Positions 8,174-16,292 of a stretch of 31,795 nucleotides of DNA are shown one piece after another. This DNA comes from a virus. The DNA is taken from positions 1 to 31,795 of the IMG/VR virus record IMGVR_UViG_3300025141_010110. The stretch is one strand, 5' to 3'. The translations under genes were made by a program, and so were the position numbers. A model generated the notes under the pieces. It was not told the DNA's origin, made no database searches, and was given only the letters and a program-made list of their open reading frames with translations. The stretch's first letter is position 1. Every line of letters begins with the position of its first letter.

Positions 8174-8829
8174 ACACCCCTCCTGACATTCATCTCTCTA
8201 CTAAAATTTTTATTGTAAAACATATTCTGTTCTTCTTGCCTTTCTATTGTTTTCGGATGATACAAGCTCAACTCCTCATGTGGTGGCAAATGCGAATAAG
8301 TTTTATAGCCCCTTATTACCTCATGAAGTGGTCTTTCCCAACGAATTTCACTACAACGCCGAAACACTCGCGCCTGATAGTCTGGATAGTTTACCCAACC
8401 CTTTTCTGTAACTCTCCAACCCCATCTATTAATATGTTCATCTTTCATACCATCAATTGTATTGACTCGCGGAATCCACACCAAGTCTACATCATTTATT
8501 TCTAATATTTGTTTTAACTGTTGAAGTAATGCCACATTTGGATACTCATCAGCATCTATATGAAATACATAATCACCTACAGAGTTTTCTATGATTGAAT
8601 TCTTTTGAGCAGCAAAGTTTTTATTAAGACTCCTCTGATATACCTTTATGGTTTTTGTATGACCATATTGTTGTGTCCAACTATCTAATACAAACCTTAC
8701 ACCATCATCCTCGCCATCAACACAAATTACTATCTCATCTTCAGCATCTGTTTTGTGAACAAGTACTTCTAATAACCTATTTAACTCATCAACCTCATTA
8801 TATACTGTGATACCATAACTAATTTTCAC
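8170..8829 (-). CDS. Family 2 glycosyltransferase
   Basis: 219 residues with a classical GT2 start: ISYGITVYNEVDELNRLLEVL, DEIVICVDGEDDG, and the donor-binding DYVFHIDADEYP with DxD. These are followed by YQARVFRRCSEIRWERPLHEVI, a region typical of GT2 proteins of the WaaE/LgtF type. It would be an inverting transferase using a UDP- or dTDP-sugar. It lacks any membrane helix, so it is probably soluble or peripheral. It overlaps the upstream hypothetical gene by 11 bases and the fusion gene by four. The assignment to GT2 is firm; the acceptor is unknown. Confidence 0.88.
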   Translation of the reverse strand: MKISYGITVYNEVDELNRLLEVLVHKTDAEDEIVICVDGEDDGVRFVLDSWTQQYGHTKTIKVYQRSLNKNFAAQKNSIIENSVGDYVFHIDADEYPNVALLQQLKQILEINDVDLVWIPRVNTIDGMKDEHINRWGWRVTEKGWVNYPDYQARVFRRCSEIRWERPLHEVIRGYKTYSHLPPHEELSLYHPKTIERQEEQNMFYNKNFSREMNVRRGV

Positions 8830-9265
8830 CGAGAAGTTCCTTTACATAAGCTGGTGGTAATCTTAAATCTTCCAAAAATACCTGACTCTTTCTAGCCTTA
8901 TCATAATTATAAGTTCTGTAGATTCCATGTTTTTTAATTAACGACTTCAATGATGTATAAACCTTTTGGGTATTTCCTTCTATCTCTACCCTATACACTT
9001 GTTTAGCTTCATCAACCACCTCAACATAACCAGCAGACTCCAATATATTCTGCATCACATTCGGCGCATTTATAGCTTGATTAGAAACCTCTAATTGTAT
9101 CCCATGCATCAAAAACTTACTTGATGGATTCTTCGCTTCATTCATTAATTTCGGTTCTAATACTAATATAGTCCTTCTTAAAATACGACCTTCCTTGTTC
9201 GGATATCTGAATGAGATGATATCTCCTCGTTTAGCTTTACCCCAACTATAAGTTAACTTACCCAT
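8819..9265 (-). CDS. Hypothetical phage protein, possible SH3-like N-terminus
   Basis: 148 residues that I do not recognise. The first 40 residues (KAKRGDIISFRYPNKEGRILRRTILVLEP) have the spacing of an SH3-like barrel start as in PemK-type proteins, but nothing else confirms this. The middle is helical and charged (APNVMQNILESAGYVEVVDEAK). The C-terminal half contains YTSLKSLIKKHGIYRTYNYD and ends in a basic-acidic tail. No signal peptide or membrane segment is seen. It overlaps the stop of the zinc-ribbon gene by one base. It sits between the two GT4-type transferases and the GT2 gene, so it may be an accessory of the glycan cassette. Confidence 0.55.
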   Translation of the reverse strand: MGKLTYSWGKAKRGDIISFRYPNKEGRILRRTILVLEPKLMNEAKNPSSKFLMHGIQLEVSNQAINAPNVMQNILESAGYVEVVDEAKQVYRVEIEGNTQKVYTSLKSLIKKHGIYRTYNYDKARKSQVFLEDLRLPPAYVKELLGEN

Positions 9266-9738
9266 TAAAGTTGAACCTTATCACCTGAATTTTCCAGCAT
9301 AATTCCCATAGCTTTACAAGCATCCATAAATTCAAACTGACCAAATACTTCAGGATTTTCTATATCCAATCTTTTATCATGACCATCATATTGATCTCGT
9401 TCTTCCTCAGGTACATCTACTACTTTAGCATAGTTCCAACTCCAATCAGTAACTTCACCGTCTGGATAAATAATACCTCGGGCACCCATATTAACTACTG
9501 ACGGAAACCAGACGAGCCCCCTTTCTTCATCTACTATCTTTAAATCATTCATAAGTTGGGTATTATTTTCAGTAGCCTTTTCCAAGTGTTCACTATCCAT
9601 AGCCATATATGAATTGGTAGTCATACCACAACCAAAACACATATACGATTCAAACGGCTTCTCTTCAACCAAAGTTTGTTCTACAAAGCAGTTATTATGT
9701 AAATCCTTACATAAAGGACAATTAGTTTTCTGTTCCAT
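9265..9738 (-). CDS. Small zinc-ribbon protein, function unknown
   Basis: 157 residues with a four-cysteine ribbon at the N-terminus: CPLC at residues 7-10 and CFGC further on (YMCFGCGMTTNSY). The rest has tryptophan-rich strands (GLVWFPSVV, VTDWSWNYAKVVDVPEEER) and no recognisable catalytic motif. It resembles zinc-ribbon hypotheticals of large phages. It lies 17 bases inside the end of the GT4-like gene and ends at the start codon of the next gene. DNA, RNA or protein binding are all possible. Confidence 0.6.
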   Translation of the reverse strand: MEQKTNCPLCKDLHNNCFVEQTLVEEKPFESYMCFGCGMTTNSYMAMDSEHLEKATENNTQLMNDLKIVDEERGLVWFPSVVNMGARGIIYPDGEVTDWSWNYAKVVDVPEEERDQYDGHDKRLDIENPEVFGQFEFMDACKAMGIMLENSGDKVQL

Positions 9739-11080
9739 GATTAACCTTTTTTAGTTGTGGCAAATTCATCTTTGGTGTATCTTTAGTTGTTTCATTCCCC
9801 ACCTTTTTAAGCTTTGGAAGTTTCAGATTCACCGCTTGTGGAATCTCTTCAAATTGTGGAAGATATTGATCTAGTATTTCTTCAAATTTCTTATTCATGC
9901 CTTCTAATGAAAAGTTAGACCTATTAGATATTGCTAGTCTTTTGGCTGGTAAAGTATATTTTTTGTATTCTTTGAAAACCTTAAACATCATTTGACCAGC
10001 ATACTGATAATTTACAGCAAACCATTGAGCACCTGGTTGTAACATTTCTTTTGGAACAGCTGACTCATGAACATCAATTAAAGTTCCTGGCAAAAGAATA
10101 GCATTATTACTATTAAGAAAATCCTGCTGACCACTCCAATTTGGAGCCATAACTGGTTTCTCTGAAAGAGAAGCTTCAAGTAATGGTCTGCCAAATCCCT
10201 CACCGTGTGTGAATGTTATATGAGCTTTCACCTTTGGATGATTATAAAGTTCATTCACCTCATCATCATGAAGATCTCCATGCAACAAATAGATATTAGG
10301 CAATTTACCCTTTACCGATTTTTTTACATCTTCGATTTTTTCCAACATCGTAATCCTATCTATAACAGAAAATGTAGCACCACTTGTTTTCAATAATAAT
10401 GCTGGTGGATTTTTCTTATTCTTAAATGTTTCACAAAATACCTTAACTAACATACCAGTATCTTTTCTATCCTGACCTAGATTACCTTGTAACCAATGAC
10501 CTGTATAGAGGAATAAGAATTTCTCTGGAATCTTCTCCATTTCATCAACCAATTCTTTGGAAAACTCTTTAGTCTTTTTATAGATATTTAAATCAGCGCC
10601 CTCAAACAAAACTTCCATTGGCTTAGTCATCTTTAATTCACCAATTTTTTGTTTTTCATTATTCATCTTATCATAGATAACAGAATTGAATGTGTTTTTA
10701 ACAAAATTAGATACAGCAATATTCATATCCATTCTATTCAAACCTTCAATCCACTCAGCCTTTGGAGCTGTATTTTCCATACCAGCAGTTACGCCAATAT
10801 TATATTTACCAACTGGAGTAAATTCATTTGGTACACTTACTTGAAAGTGAATGTCTGGTTGTCTTGGTAAACTATTATCTGTCAACAGCCTGTCAATAAT
10901 CAACTTGTCTTTGGGATCTTGTTCATTAAGAGCGTTCATTGGCGTATTCCCCCATCTCAGAGAATTTATATGAATATCAAATCTATCCATACCAATCAAT
11001 GCGTGAATCAAATCTCTTGTGTGAGCACCATAACCACTTCTGGTTGCTGGAGGCCCTGTAACTAATACTAATGGTCTCAT
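9722..11080 (-). CDS. GT4-like (GT-B fold) glycosyltransferase with a repeated basic tail
   Basis: 452 residues. The N-terminal domain starts LVLVTGPPATRSGYGAHTRDLI, the glycine-rich acceptor-side loop of GT-B enzymes. The C-terminal Rossmann domain has the GT4-type donor motif THGEGFGRPLLEASLSEKPVMAP, where the two glutamates (E in GEGFG and E in LLEA) form the EX7E pattern. After about residue 415 comes an extra tail with the LPxLKKV motif twice (LKLPKLKKV and MNLPQLKKV), separated by about 20 residues. The tail is outside the catalytic fold and may be a docking element. The gene is nine bases from the second GT4 gene. The family call is confident; substrates are unknown. Confidence 0.85.
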   Translation of the reverse strand: MRPLVLVTGPPATRSGYGAHTRDLIHALIGMDRFDIHINSLRWGNTPMNALNEQDPKDKLIIDRLLTDNSLPRQPDIHFQVSVPNEFTPVGKYNIGVTAGMENTAPKAEWIEGLNRMDMNIAVSNFVKNTFNSVIYDKMNNEKQKIGELKMTKPMEVLFEGADLNIYKKTKEFSKELVDEMEKIPEKFLFLYTGHWLQGNLGQDRKDTGMLVKVFCETFKNKKNPPALLLKTSGATFSVIDRITMLEKIEDVKKSVKGKLPNIYLLHGDLHDDEVNELYNHPKVKAHITFTHGEGFGRPLLEASLSEKPVMAPNWSGQQDFLNSNNAILLPGTLIDVHESAVPKEMLQPGAQWFAVNYQYAGQMMFKVFKEYKKYTLPAKRLAISNRSNFSLEGMNKKFEEILDQYLPQFEEIPQAVNLKLPKLKKVGNETTKDTPKMNLPQLKKVNHGTEN

Positions 11081-11088
11081 TCTATCTC

Positions 11089-12483
11089 CTAAGCATTAAA
11101 AATTGTGAATCGTTTACGTGGTGTCCATTTTTCAAAAGTAGTATTCATATGATCTGCAAAGTTCTGACACATAGCTTTTGCTGACATTTGAGCATCGTCA
11201 CTCATAACAAATTCATGACCTTTCAGACCACATTCCTTCCGTTTCTCTGGTCCCATATCATACCACTCTTTAAGAGCATCAGCAAAATCCTCAAATCGAG
11301 GTCTGTCATCAAAAATATATGGTGTTGGAATTGAACCCTGTAAACTTCGGTTTGAAGGCCAAACTGGTTTAGCCCACTCGCCCCAAGTTAAATCAGAATT
11401 ATCTTTCCATTTCTTTTCATCATGTAATGAATGTACCCAACTATAATCCTTAGCAGTAAGAAATTTATCTTTATACTTAAAACCACATTGGTCTTGCAGT
11501 CCACCAGTAACATTTACTGAAATTGGTGTTCCACACATTAAGGATTCACAAGTACCCAAACCAAAACCCTCATTAGAAGCCATATTGATTGTAACATCAG
11601 CCATATTATACAAATAAGATAACTGCTTATCAGTTAATTTCTTATGTGAAAATATAACATCATAATCAGGACACACATTCTTAACTACCTCTGGCAAATT
11701 AGTTCCATTGGGATCTTTGGGCTGGGTGTGCATTATCAGAGCACACTTTTTAGCCTTATCTTTTGGTAACATATCACAAAATGTTTTATATGCCATTATA
11801 ACATCACCAGGAAGTTTCCTACGAATGTTTCTATTGTTCCAAAATACTACAAAGTCATATTCTCTACCATCAACCACATTTCGTTTAAAGCTTAATAAAT
11901 CACCCCATTCTTTAATATTTAACTCATCAATAGGATAATAGTTTTTCTCATTAATTCCATGTGGTATATAAGTATTGTTCCACTCATTCGTAGGTACATT
12001 CTGCCTGACATTATCAACTATGTTAACTGTTTGTTTAGATATGTTCATTATCAAATCACAACTTTCATAGAAAGGCTCATTCCACATTGGATAAGGTAAG
12101 TCATCCCAAATGTTGTAATAGAATATTGGAATATCCATTCTTATCTCATGCTCCATTTGATATAACCATTCCCAAAACCTTGGATCTGTGTAATGTAATA
12201 TAGCATCCGGCTTTTCCGTTGCTATTAAGTGCCTTACTAATTCGGGAGTTCCATAACCACTAACAGGAACTATTTTTAGATATGCATCTTCTATACCAGT
12301 TTCTTTACGAACTGAATCGTTCATATCAATGAATTTACCTGCATCGGGATGTTTTATAGCACCCCCTACTTGAACCCATTGAAATTGTTTTAAAGTACCC
12401 ATAACTATCTCTCTGGACATTGTACCAACACCAGATGACATTCTTAAATCGTCTGACAGCAATAGAATCTTCTTTTTATCCAT
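11089..12483 (-). CDS. GT4-like (GT-B fold) glycosyltransferase
   Basis: 464 residues. Visible motifs are ILLLSDDLRMSSGVGTMSREIV (N-terminal GT-B loop), YIPHGINEKNYYP (the typical N-HG-D/E start of the donor domain), VVFWNNRNIRRKLPGDVIMAY, and MASNEGFGLGTCESLMCGTPIS (EX7E-type donor-binding motif). The C-terminal part contains aromatic residues and WTPRKRF. It is probably a retaining transferase using a nucleotide sugar. With the adjacent GT4-like gene it forms a pair that differs in N-terminal acceptor domains, so they may add different sugars in sequence. It starts eight bases after the small coiled-coil gene. Confidence 0.86.
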   Translation of the reverse strand: MDKKKILLLSDDLRMSSGVGTMSREIVMGTLKQFQWVQVGGAIKHPDAGKFIDMNDSVRKETGIEDAYLKIVPVSGYGTPELVRHLIATEKPDAILHYTDPRFWEWLYQMEHEIRMDIPIFYYNIWDDLPYPMWNEPFYESCDLIMNISKQTVNIVDNVRQNVPTNEWNNTYIPHGINEKNYYPIDELNIKEWGDLLSFKRNVVDGREYDFVVFWNNRNIRRKLPGDVIMAYKTFCDMLPKDKAKKCALIMHTQPKDPNGTNLPEVVKNVCPDYDVIFSHKKLTDKQLSYLYNMADVTINMASNEGFGLGTCESLMCGTPISVNVTGGLQDQCGFKYKDKFLTAKDYSWVHSLHDEKKWKDNSDLTWGEWAKPVWPSNRSLQGSIPTPYIFDDRPRFEDFADALKEWYDMGPEKRKECGLKGHEFVMSDDAQMSAKAMCQNFADHMNTTFEKWTPRKRFTIFNA

Positions 12484-12491
12484 ATAAACCT

Positions 12492-12731
12492 CTAATCTTT
12501 AAGTAATGATTTGACATTTTTTGTTTTTCCATCTTCACCAAAATATGCTCTTAAATTATCCAAATTTTCCACAGCCTCTGATAATTTAGATGTCCATTTA
12601 TGAATTTCAGCGCTAAGATCGGAATGGTCTCCAATACCAACTGAATCATTGAAATATAACTCTAAAGTAGCTAACGCTTGGGAACGTTCTGATTTCCAAT
12701 AATCAAGTTCCGCTTTTAACCATTTATTCAT
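12492..12731 (-). CDS. Small helical hypothetical protein
   Basis: 79 residues, mostly helical and charged. The segment SAEIHKWTSKLSEAVENLDNLRAYF has heptad-like spacing of hydrophobic residues, suggesting a short coiled coil. It overlaps the upstream 62-residue gene by four bases (ATGA). I do not recognise it; the tight coupling and conserved position before two glycosyltransferases are the reasons to call it a gene. Confidence 0.5.
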   Translation of the reverse strand: MNKWLKAELDYWKSERSQALATLELYFNDSVGIGDHSDLSAEIHKWTSKLSEAVENLDNLRAYFGEDGKTKNVKSLLKD

Positions 12732-12916
12732 AATGCACTCCCACTTGGTTTAAGATTTTTCCATTCGTTAATAGTATTTCTAAAGCTCTTATCATGCACA
12801 TATAAATCCATAGAGCGATTTACTAATTTTTGTAGTGTAAAGTTATCATCTAAATTGCTTATTTTGAATTTTTTGTATAGATTGTCTAATAACTTCACGG
12901 ATGTTAGTTTTAACAT
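12728..12916 (-). CDS. Small ribbon-helix-helix-like hypothetical protein
   Basis: 62 residues. LTSVKLLDNLYKKFKI followed by DDNFTLQKLVNRSMDLYVHD has the strand-helix-helix spacing of small ribbon-helix-helix DNA-binding proteins, and similar short proteins are common in marine T4-like phages. The start is supported by GGAG upstream (CGGAGAATAATGTT before ATG). It is the first gene after a 39-base AT-rich gap, so it may head a transcription unit that includes the glycosyltransferases. DNA binding is inferred only from the pattern. Confidence 0.5.
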   Translation of the reverse strand: MLKLTSVKLLDNLYKKFKISNLDDNFTLQKLVNRSMDLYVHDKSFRNTINEWKNLKPSGSAL

Positions 12917-12955
12917 AACATTATTCTCCGTATATACATATATAAATATATAAAA

Positions 12956-13357
12956 CTAATTTATTATTACATATTTTTTTTCATTTTTTACAGCTTCGTT
13001 TAAAGCTGAGTTTGTTCCCTTAGATGTGATTCCCTTTGGTATGAATGCTACAACTACATCTGAATATTCAATCAGATCTTTATTTCTACTATGGTAATGC
13101 CAGACAGCATAAGGTTTACCATACTTATAACTTTCCAACACACAATGTTGGTTATACTGATAATGAGCAGGTGGAAATTCTGAATATTTTAAATCAAATT
13201 CCAAAGCATACTTTTTAGCATATCCATCAGCGCCATCTTTTTGACCACCACTTACTATTTCTAATTCATCACCCCATTTCTCTTTGAGCTTGTAGATGAA
13301 CTCTTGTACCCTTCTCTTATTTTCGTATTTACGACTTCCTATTATTGCTACTTTCAT
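12956..13357 (-). CDS. SLOG/YAcAr-type (DUF2493-like) protein
   Basis: 133 residues starting at the ATG at 13357, which has AGAGGAA upstream; the longer reading from 13426 is unlikely. MKVAIIGSRKYENKRRVQEF is the Rossmann-like first strand and loop of the SLOG superfamily, followed by EIVSGGQKDGADGYAKKYA, which matches the conserved GGxxGADxxA motif. The C-terminal half has DVVVAFIPKGITSKGTNSALNEA, matching the family's second nucleotide-binding strand. SLOG proteins bind nucleotides or nucleotide-derived ligands, and several act in stress and conflict systems. Its role here is unknown. It overlaps the previous gene by 29 bases. Confidence 0.75.
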   Translation of the reverse strand: MKVAIIGSRKYENKRRVQEFIYKLKEKWGDELEIVSGGQKDGADGYAKKYALEFDLKYSEFPPAHYQYNQHCVLESYKYGKPYAVWHYHSRNKDLIEYSDVVVAFIPKGITSKGTNSALNEAVKNEKKYVIIN

Positions 13358-13763
13358 AGTCGTTCCTCTTTTGCCTTTTAGGTGGTTTTTCTGATGTACA
13401 GAATTTAGCGCATTTGTGATACTCATCTAAACCATTTAGTATATCTTCTTTCTTATTATAAATATACTGAAACCTATGTCTATTAGTCTTATGAGCATTA
13501 TTTTTATCAATTATATCGAACCATATAAAATCATTAGTGGACAATTCACAACCAACTACTATATTAGTCTTAAAATACAATTTGGATTCATACTTTTTTA
13601 TAAAGCTTTTTAATTCAGCTGGTTTTAATTTACCATCTTCATACCACAATGTCAAGTAATATTTTATAGAATCTTTATGTATGATACCGAGCTTATTTAT
13701 AATCTCTTCTTCATATGGCTCATTTAAAAAATGAGATAAATTCATTCTCAGATTTACTTTCAT
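13329..13763 (-). CDS. Hypothetical phage protein
   Basis: 144 residues from the ATG at 13763, chosen because GGAG lies eight bases upstream; a GTG directly before it would add one residue. I do not recognise a family. The N-terminal half is helical and mixed-charge (MNLSHFLNEPYEEEIINKLGII). The middle alternates beta-like segments (YLTLWYEDGKL, FIWFDIIDKNN), and the C-terminal 20 residues are strongly basic (PPKRQKRNDYES). No membrane segment. It overlaps the SLOG gene, suggesting coupled expression. Confidence 0.5.
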   Translation of the reverse strand: MKVNLRMNLSHFLNEPYEEEIINKLGIIHKDSIKYYLTLWYEDGKLKPAELKSFIKKYESKLYFKTNIVVGCELSTNDFIWFDIIDKNNAHKTNRHRFQYIYNKKEDILNGLDEYHKCAKFCTSEKPPKRQKRNDYESSNNRKS

Positions 13764-13793
13764 CACTTCACTCCTATACTATAATAATAAGTA

Positions 13794-14630
13794 TTATAGG
13801 TCTTTGCATTTGTTGTAAGCTTTACACTTGCCAACACACTTTTCATATTCAACTTCTTTAATATTACCTTCATCATCATATGTGGCATCTAAAAACTCTT
13901 TGAATCTAGCAATCATCTTATTCATACTCGGCTTGCCATTTGCGGGAACAAACTTTTGAACTCTCTTCTGTGGGAAATCTACCTTCTCATACAATTTTCT
14001 TTTAACAATAAAATACTCAACCTCTATCTTATCGATAGGATGATTAAATTGTTTAGCATAAAATTGTTTATAAAGTAACAACTGATCTGTTTTATTACTG
14101 TCAGCCTTCACCCATTTATTCCAACCCATAGTAGATGTCTTTATATCGTATATCTTAATCACATCTCTAACTGTATCTTTAATTACTATGTCTATATACC
14201 CAACAAATTTTAGATTGTTCGGTAAATCATAGTTCAATGGAACTTCAATGCCAATCAACTCATAACCTTTCTTACTAAAATACTGAGCTCTTTTCTTTTT
14301 TATAAAGTCTAGTATCTGTACACCATGAGTATAAAACTCAACCATATCTTTCTCACTACAAAACATCTCACCACCATTAGCCTTAACAATCTCTTCAAAG
14401 TTACGCTTCATCCTAGTTCGCAACATATCCTCTAATGGCAATTGTTCTGCTAGTTTAGCAGTATCATTATACATTACTGTAAGAAAGGTTTGAATGACCT
14501 CGTGCATCGAAGTACCAAACATTGTGTGGATGCTGTCCGTATACTCTCTTATACCATCCACATATTGTATCTTCCATTGGTAAGGACATTGTTTCCACAA
14601 TGAGTATTGACTATAACTTATTTTCTTCAT
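13794..14630 (-). CDS. PD-(D/E)XK nuclease of the Cas4/RecB type with a predicted Fe-S cluster
   Basis: 278 residues. The nuclease motifs appear in order: GTSMHEVI (H43, motif I), GYIDIVIK (D147), YDIKTS (D162 and K164) and QLLLY (Q183, Y187), as in Cas4, AddB and RecB nuclease domains. One cysteine near the N-terminus (C15, in KQCPYQ) and three near the C-terminus (C265, C269, C275) match the four-cysteine 4Fe-4S arrangement of Cas4/AddB. It probably degrades or trims DNA ends, and may take part in recombination or host DNA breakdown. It lies directly after the Nmad1 gene (four-base overlap). No CRISPR or cas1/cas2 sequence is visible, so a CRISPR role is not suggested. Confidence 0.85.
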   Translation of the reverse strand: MKKISYSQYSLWKQCPYQWKIQYVDGIREYTDSIHTMFGTSMHEVIQTFLTVMYNDTAKLAEQLPLEDMLRTRMKRNFEEIVKANGGEMFCSEKDMVEFYTHGVQILDFIKKKRAQYFSKKGYELIGIEVPLNYDLPNNLKFVGYIDIVIKDTVRDVIKIYDIKTSTMGWNKWVKADSNKTDQLLLYKQFYAKQFNHPIDKIEVEYFIVKRKLYEKVDFPQKRVQKFVPANGKPSMNKMIARFKEFLDATYDDEGNIKEVEYEKCVGKCKAYNKCKDL

Positions 14631-15034
14631 TTACCCCACTTACCATTCTTTACAATTGTAGCCATAATACCATAATTAGATACATCAAGAAAAGCATCTT
14701 CCAATGGTTCGTCTTGCACTGCATTATCTCTACCACTCATCAATAGATTCTTTAATCTCTGAATCTTATCATTCATCCTAAACCACAAACCTGTAAGTGA
14801 TAATTGTATTTCTTCTGGCGTCTGTAATTGTGTTCCAACTGAAATATTACCTGGACCATAGTCGTGTTGTTTATGTAGGAACAACTCATATTGTTCTCTT
14901 TGTAACCTACGAAATTCAGCAGTCATCTGCGGCCACTCTTGTTCCATCATTGTTACAATATCAGTACTTTTTTTATTCCCATACTGATTTGTATACTTCT
15001 TTTTTGTTTTAGATTCTTTTATTGTATCACTCAT
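14627..15034 (-). CDS. Nmad1 (DUF1599) nucleotide-modification-associated protein
   Basis: 135 residues from the ATG at 15034. That start has GGAGGAG at 15039-15045. The alternative ATG at 15058 would fall on the -10 element of the promoter called here. The support is LFLHKQHDYGPGNISVG, WFRMNDKIQRLKNLLMSG, and DEPLEDAFLDVSNYGIMATI. This matches the DUF1599/Nmad1 family pattern, which is linked by gene neighbourhood to enzymes that modify DNA bases or nucleotides in phages and bacteria. Here the link is strengthened by three Mom/DruA-like genes just upstream. The exact reaction is not known. A promoter immediately upstream suggests separate control. Confidence 0.78.
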   Translation of the reverse strand: MSDTIKESKTKKKYTNQYGNKKSTDIVTMMEQEWPQMTAEFRRLQREQYELFLHKQHDYGPGNISVGTQLQTPEEIQLSLTGLWFRMNDKIQRLKNLLMSGRDNAVQDEPLEDAFLDVSNYGIMATIVKNGKWGK

Positions 15035-15057
15035 TAATCTCCTCCAATTTACATGCA

Positions 15058-15087
15058 AATATACACATTTTTTAGTATATTAGTCAA
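15058..15087 (-). promoter_or_regulatory. Sigma-70-like promoter before the Nmad1 gene
   Basis: On the minus strand, TTGACT (15082-15087) and TATATT (15058-15063) are separated by exactly 18 bases, with TG before the -10. The -35 overlaps the stop codon of the Mom/DruA-like gene upstream. The same hexamers and spacing occur before the DNA polymerase gene, which is the main reason to believe it. Confidence 0.6.
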
Positions 15088-15679
15088 GTCTTTTTATAAA
15101 AATTATTTTCTTATTTTCACCAGTCGGTGGTAAAAAAGTTTCTTTCAAATATTCAGCACTACTCCACTTTACTGAAAATGATTTTCTTTCTTTTGCTAAT
15201 CCAGCTGTTTCACCAATCTGCTTCCAATTGTCTGCTTTGTATACAGCACCATTGTTGCCACCAGCTACAAAGGTAATCAACCATTTTAAATCATCTCCAT
15301 ACTTTTTCTTCCATTCTATAGGTGCTTGTTTTCTAACCTGTTTCAATATCTGTGTTCCTGCATTTTTTATTGATTTTGTCATGCAGAATCTCCAGTTATT
15401 CGCTATAGTATTAAAATATGCTGGTTCTTTATATTCATCTGCCTTTTTACCTAAATGATTTAATATATCTTTAGGACAAGGATAAACAGAAGAACCAATT
15501 CCAATCATACCAATAGGCTTTTCAACACCCAATATATTAGTATAATCAGAATGGTATACTAACCAATCAATTCTTCTTCCGACAGATTTATGACTGGGAA
15601 CATAAGAATGATGGTTATTAATAATCTTCTTTACTAAGTTTGCAGCTGATTGTGTATTAACCATTTCTAGCGATATCAT
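15080..15679 (-). CDS. DruA/DUF4338- and Mom-like acyltransferase-fold protein
   Basis: 199 residues. It shares with the two other Mom-like genes a near-N-terminal NNHHSY (residues 21-26) and a late GGNNGAVYKADNWKQIGET (139-157). The stretch from ANNWRFCMTKSI to WITFV-like FVAGG resembles the DUF4338 (DruA) pattern: an NNxRF segment, then a long basic helix, then a TFVxxxxxGxxYxAxNWxxxGxT motif. It lacks the MHSRS element of the other two. DUF4338 proteins occur in the Druantia defence system and in phages; Mom proteins modify adenine. The start at 15679 was kept because it supplies the first beta-strand; an in-frame ATG at 15664 is possible. It overlaps the next Mom-like gene's stop. Function here is inferred only. 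Confidence 0.65.
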   Translation of the reverse strand: MISLEMVNTQSAANLVKKIINNHHSYVPSHKSVGRRIDWLVYHSDYTNILGVEKPIGMIGIGSSVYPCPKDILNHLGKKADEYKEPAYFNTIANNWRFCMTKSIKNAGTQILKQVRKQAPIEWKKKYGDDLKWLITFVAGGNNGAVYKADNWKQIGETAGLAKERKSFSVKWSSAEYLKETFLPPTGENKKIIFIKRLD

Positions 15680-16292
15680 TTTTTATTTGTCTTTTAATTT
15701 TTTTATTTAGATAGTATGTATAAATATGTTTTGGTTTTCTCTTCTTAAAAAATATATTTGGATCACCTTCATCATATCTCCGTTTTAACTCTCTACCATA
15801 AGGTCGATTTTTTTGGTTTAAAGAACGGCTGTGCATCTCTCTACCATCTACCATTAATACCTGACCAGCTGCAGTTTCACCTAAATAATCAAAGTTACTA
15901 GCTTTATAAATCGTACCAGCATGACCATAATGTTGGTCAGCAAAAGAAACTATAACCTCTATATCTGTATTCTGTTTTAGCCATCTCAAAGTTTTACCTA
16001 TAAAATAACTCTCTGTATTTTTGGGTGTATCATCAATACAACATAACCTTCTCAGCTCCATACACCTAGTGGGATTAATAGGATTGTACTTAGCTGCTGT
16101 ATGTGGCATTGATGGCATAGCATACATCATAGCACCAATCATTTTAGGTAATCCAAAGTTACCCTCTGTGTATAAGCCGAAGTGGTGATATGATTGAATC
16201 CCATTTACATTATGTGAATAGTGATTTTTCTCTATAAAGCTAACAAGCGCTTTTCGATTTATGTACTCAACTGTGAAGTCGGTAACACTCAT
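15657..16292 (-). CDS. Mom-like DNA modification protein (GNAT fold)
   Basis: 211 residues with the Mom layout: FIEKNHYSH (residues 19-27), a beta-rich section with IGAMMYA, MELRRLCC (78-85), SFADQHYGHAGTIYKASNF (116-134) and MHSRSLNQK (153-161). In phage Mu, Mom is a GNAT-fold enzyme that modifies adenine in DNA and protects against restriction; this protein has the same order of hallmark motifs. It would act on phage DNA in the cytoplasm. It starts ATGA-coupled to the gp62 gene, so it would be made with the replisome. The target base and the group added cannot be deduced. Confidence 0.78.
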   Translation of the reverse strand: MSVTDFTVEYINRKALVSFIEKNHYSHNVNGIQSYHHFGLYTEGNFGLPKMIGAMMYAMPSMPHTAAKYNPINPTRCMELRRLCCIDDTPKNTESYFIGKTLRWLKQNTDIEVIVSFADQHYGHAGTIYKASNFDYLGETAAGQVLMVDGREMHSRSLNQKNRPYGRELKRRYDEGDPNIFFKKRKPKHIYTYYLNKKIKRQIKNDIARNG

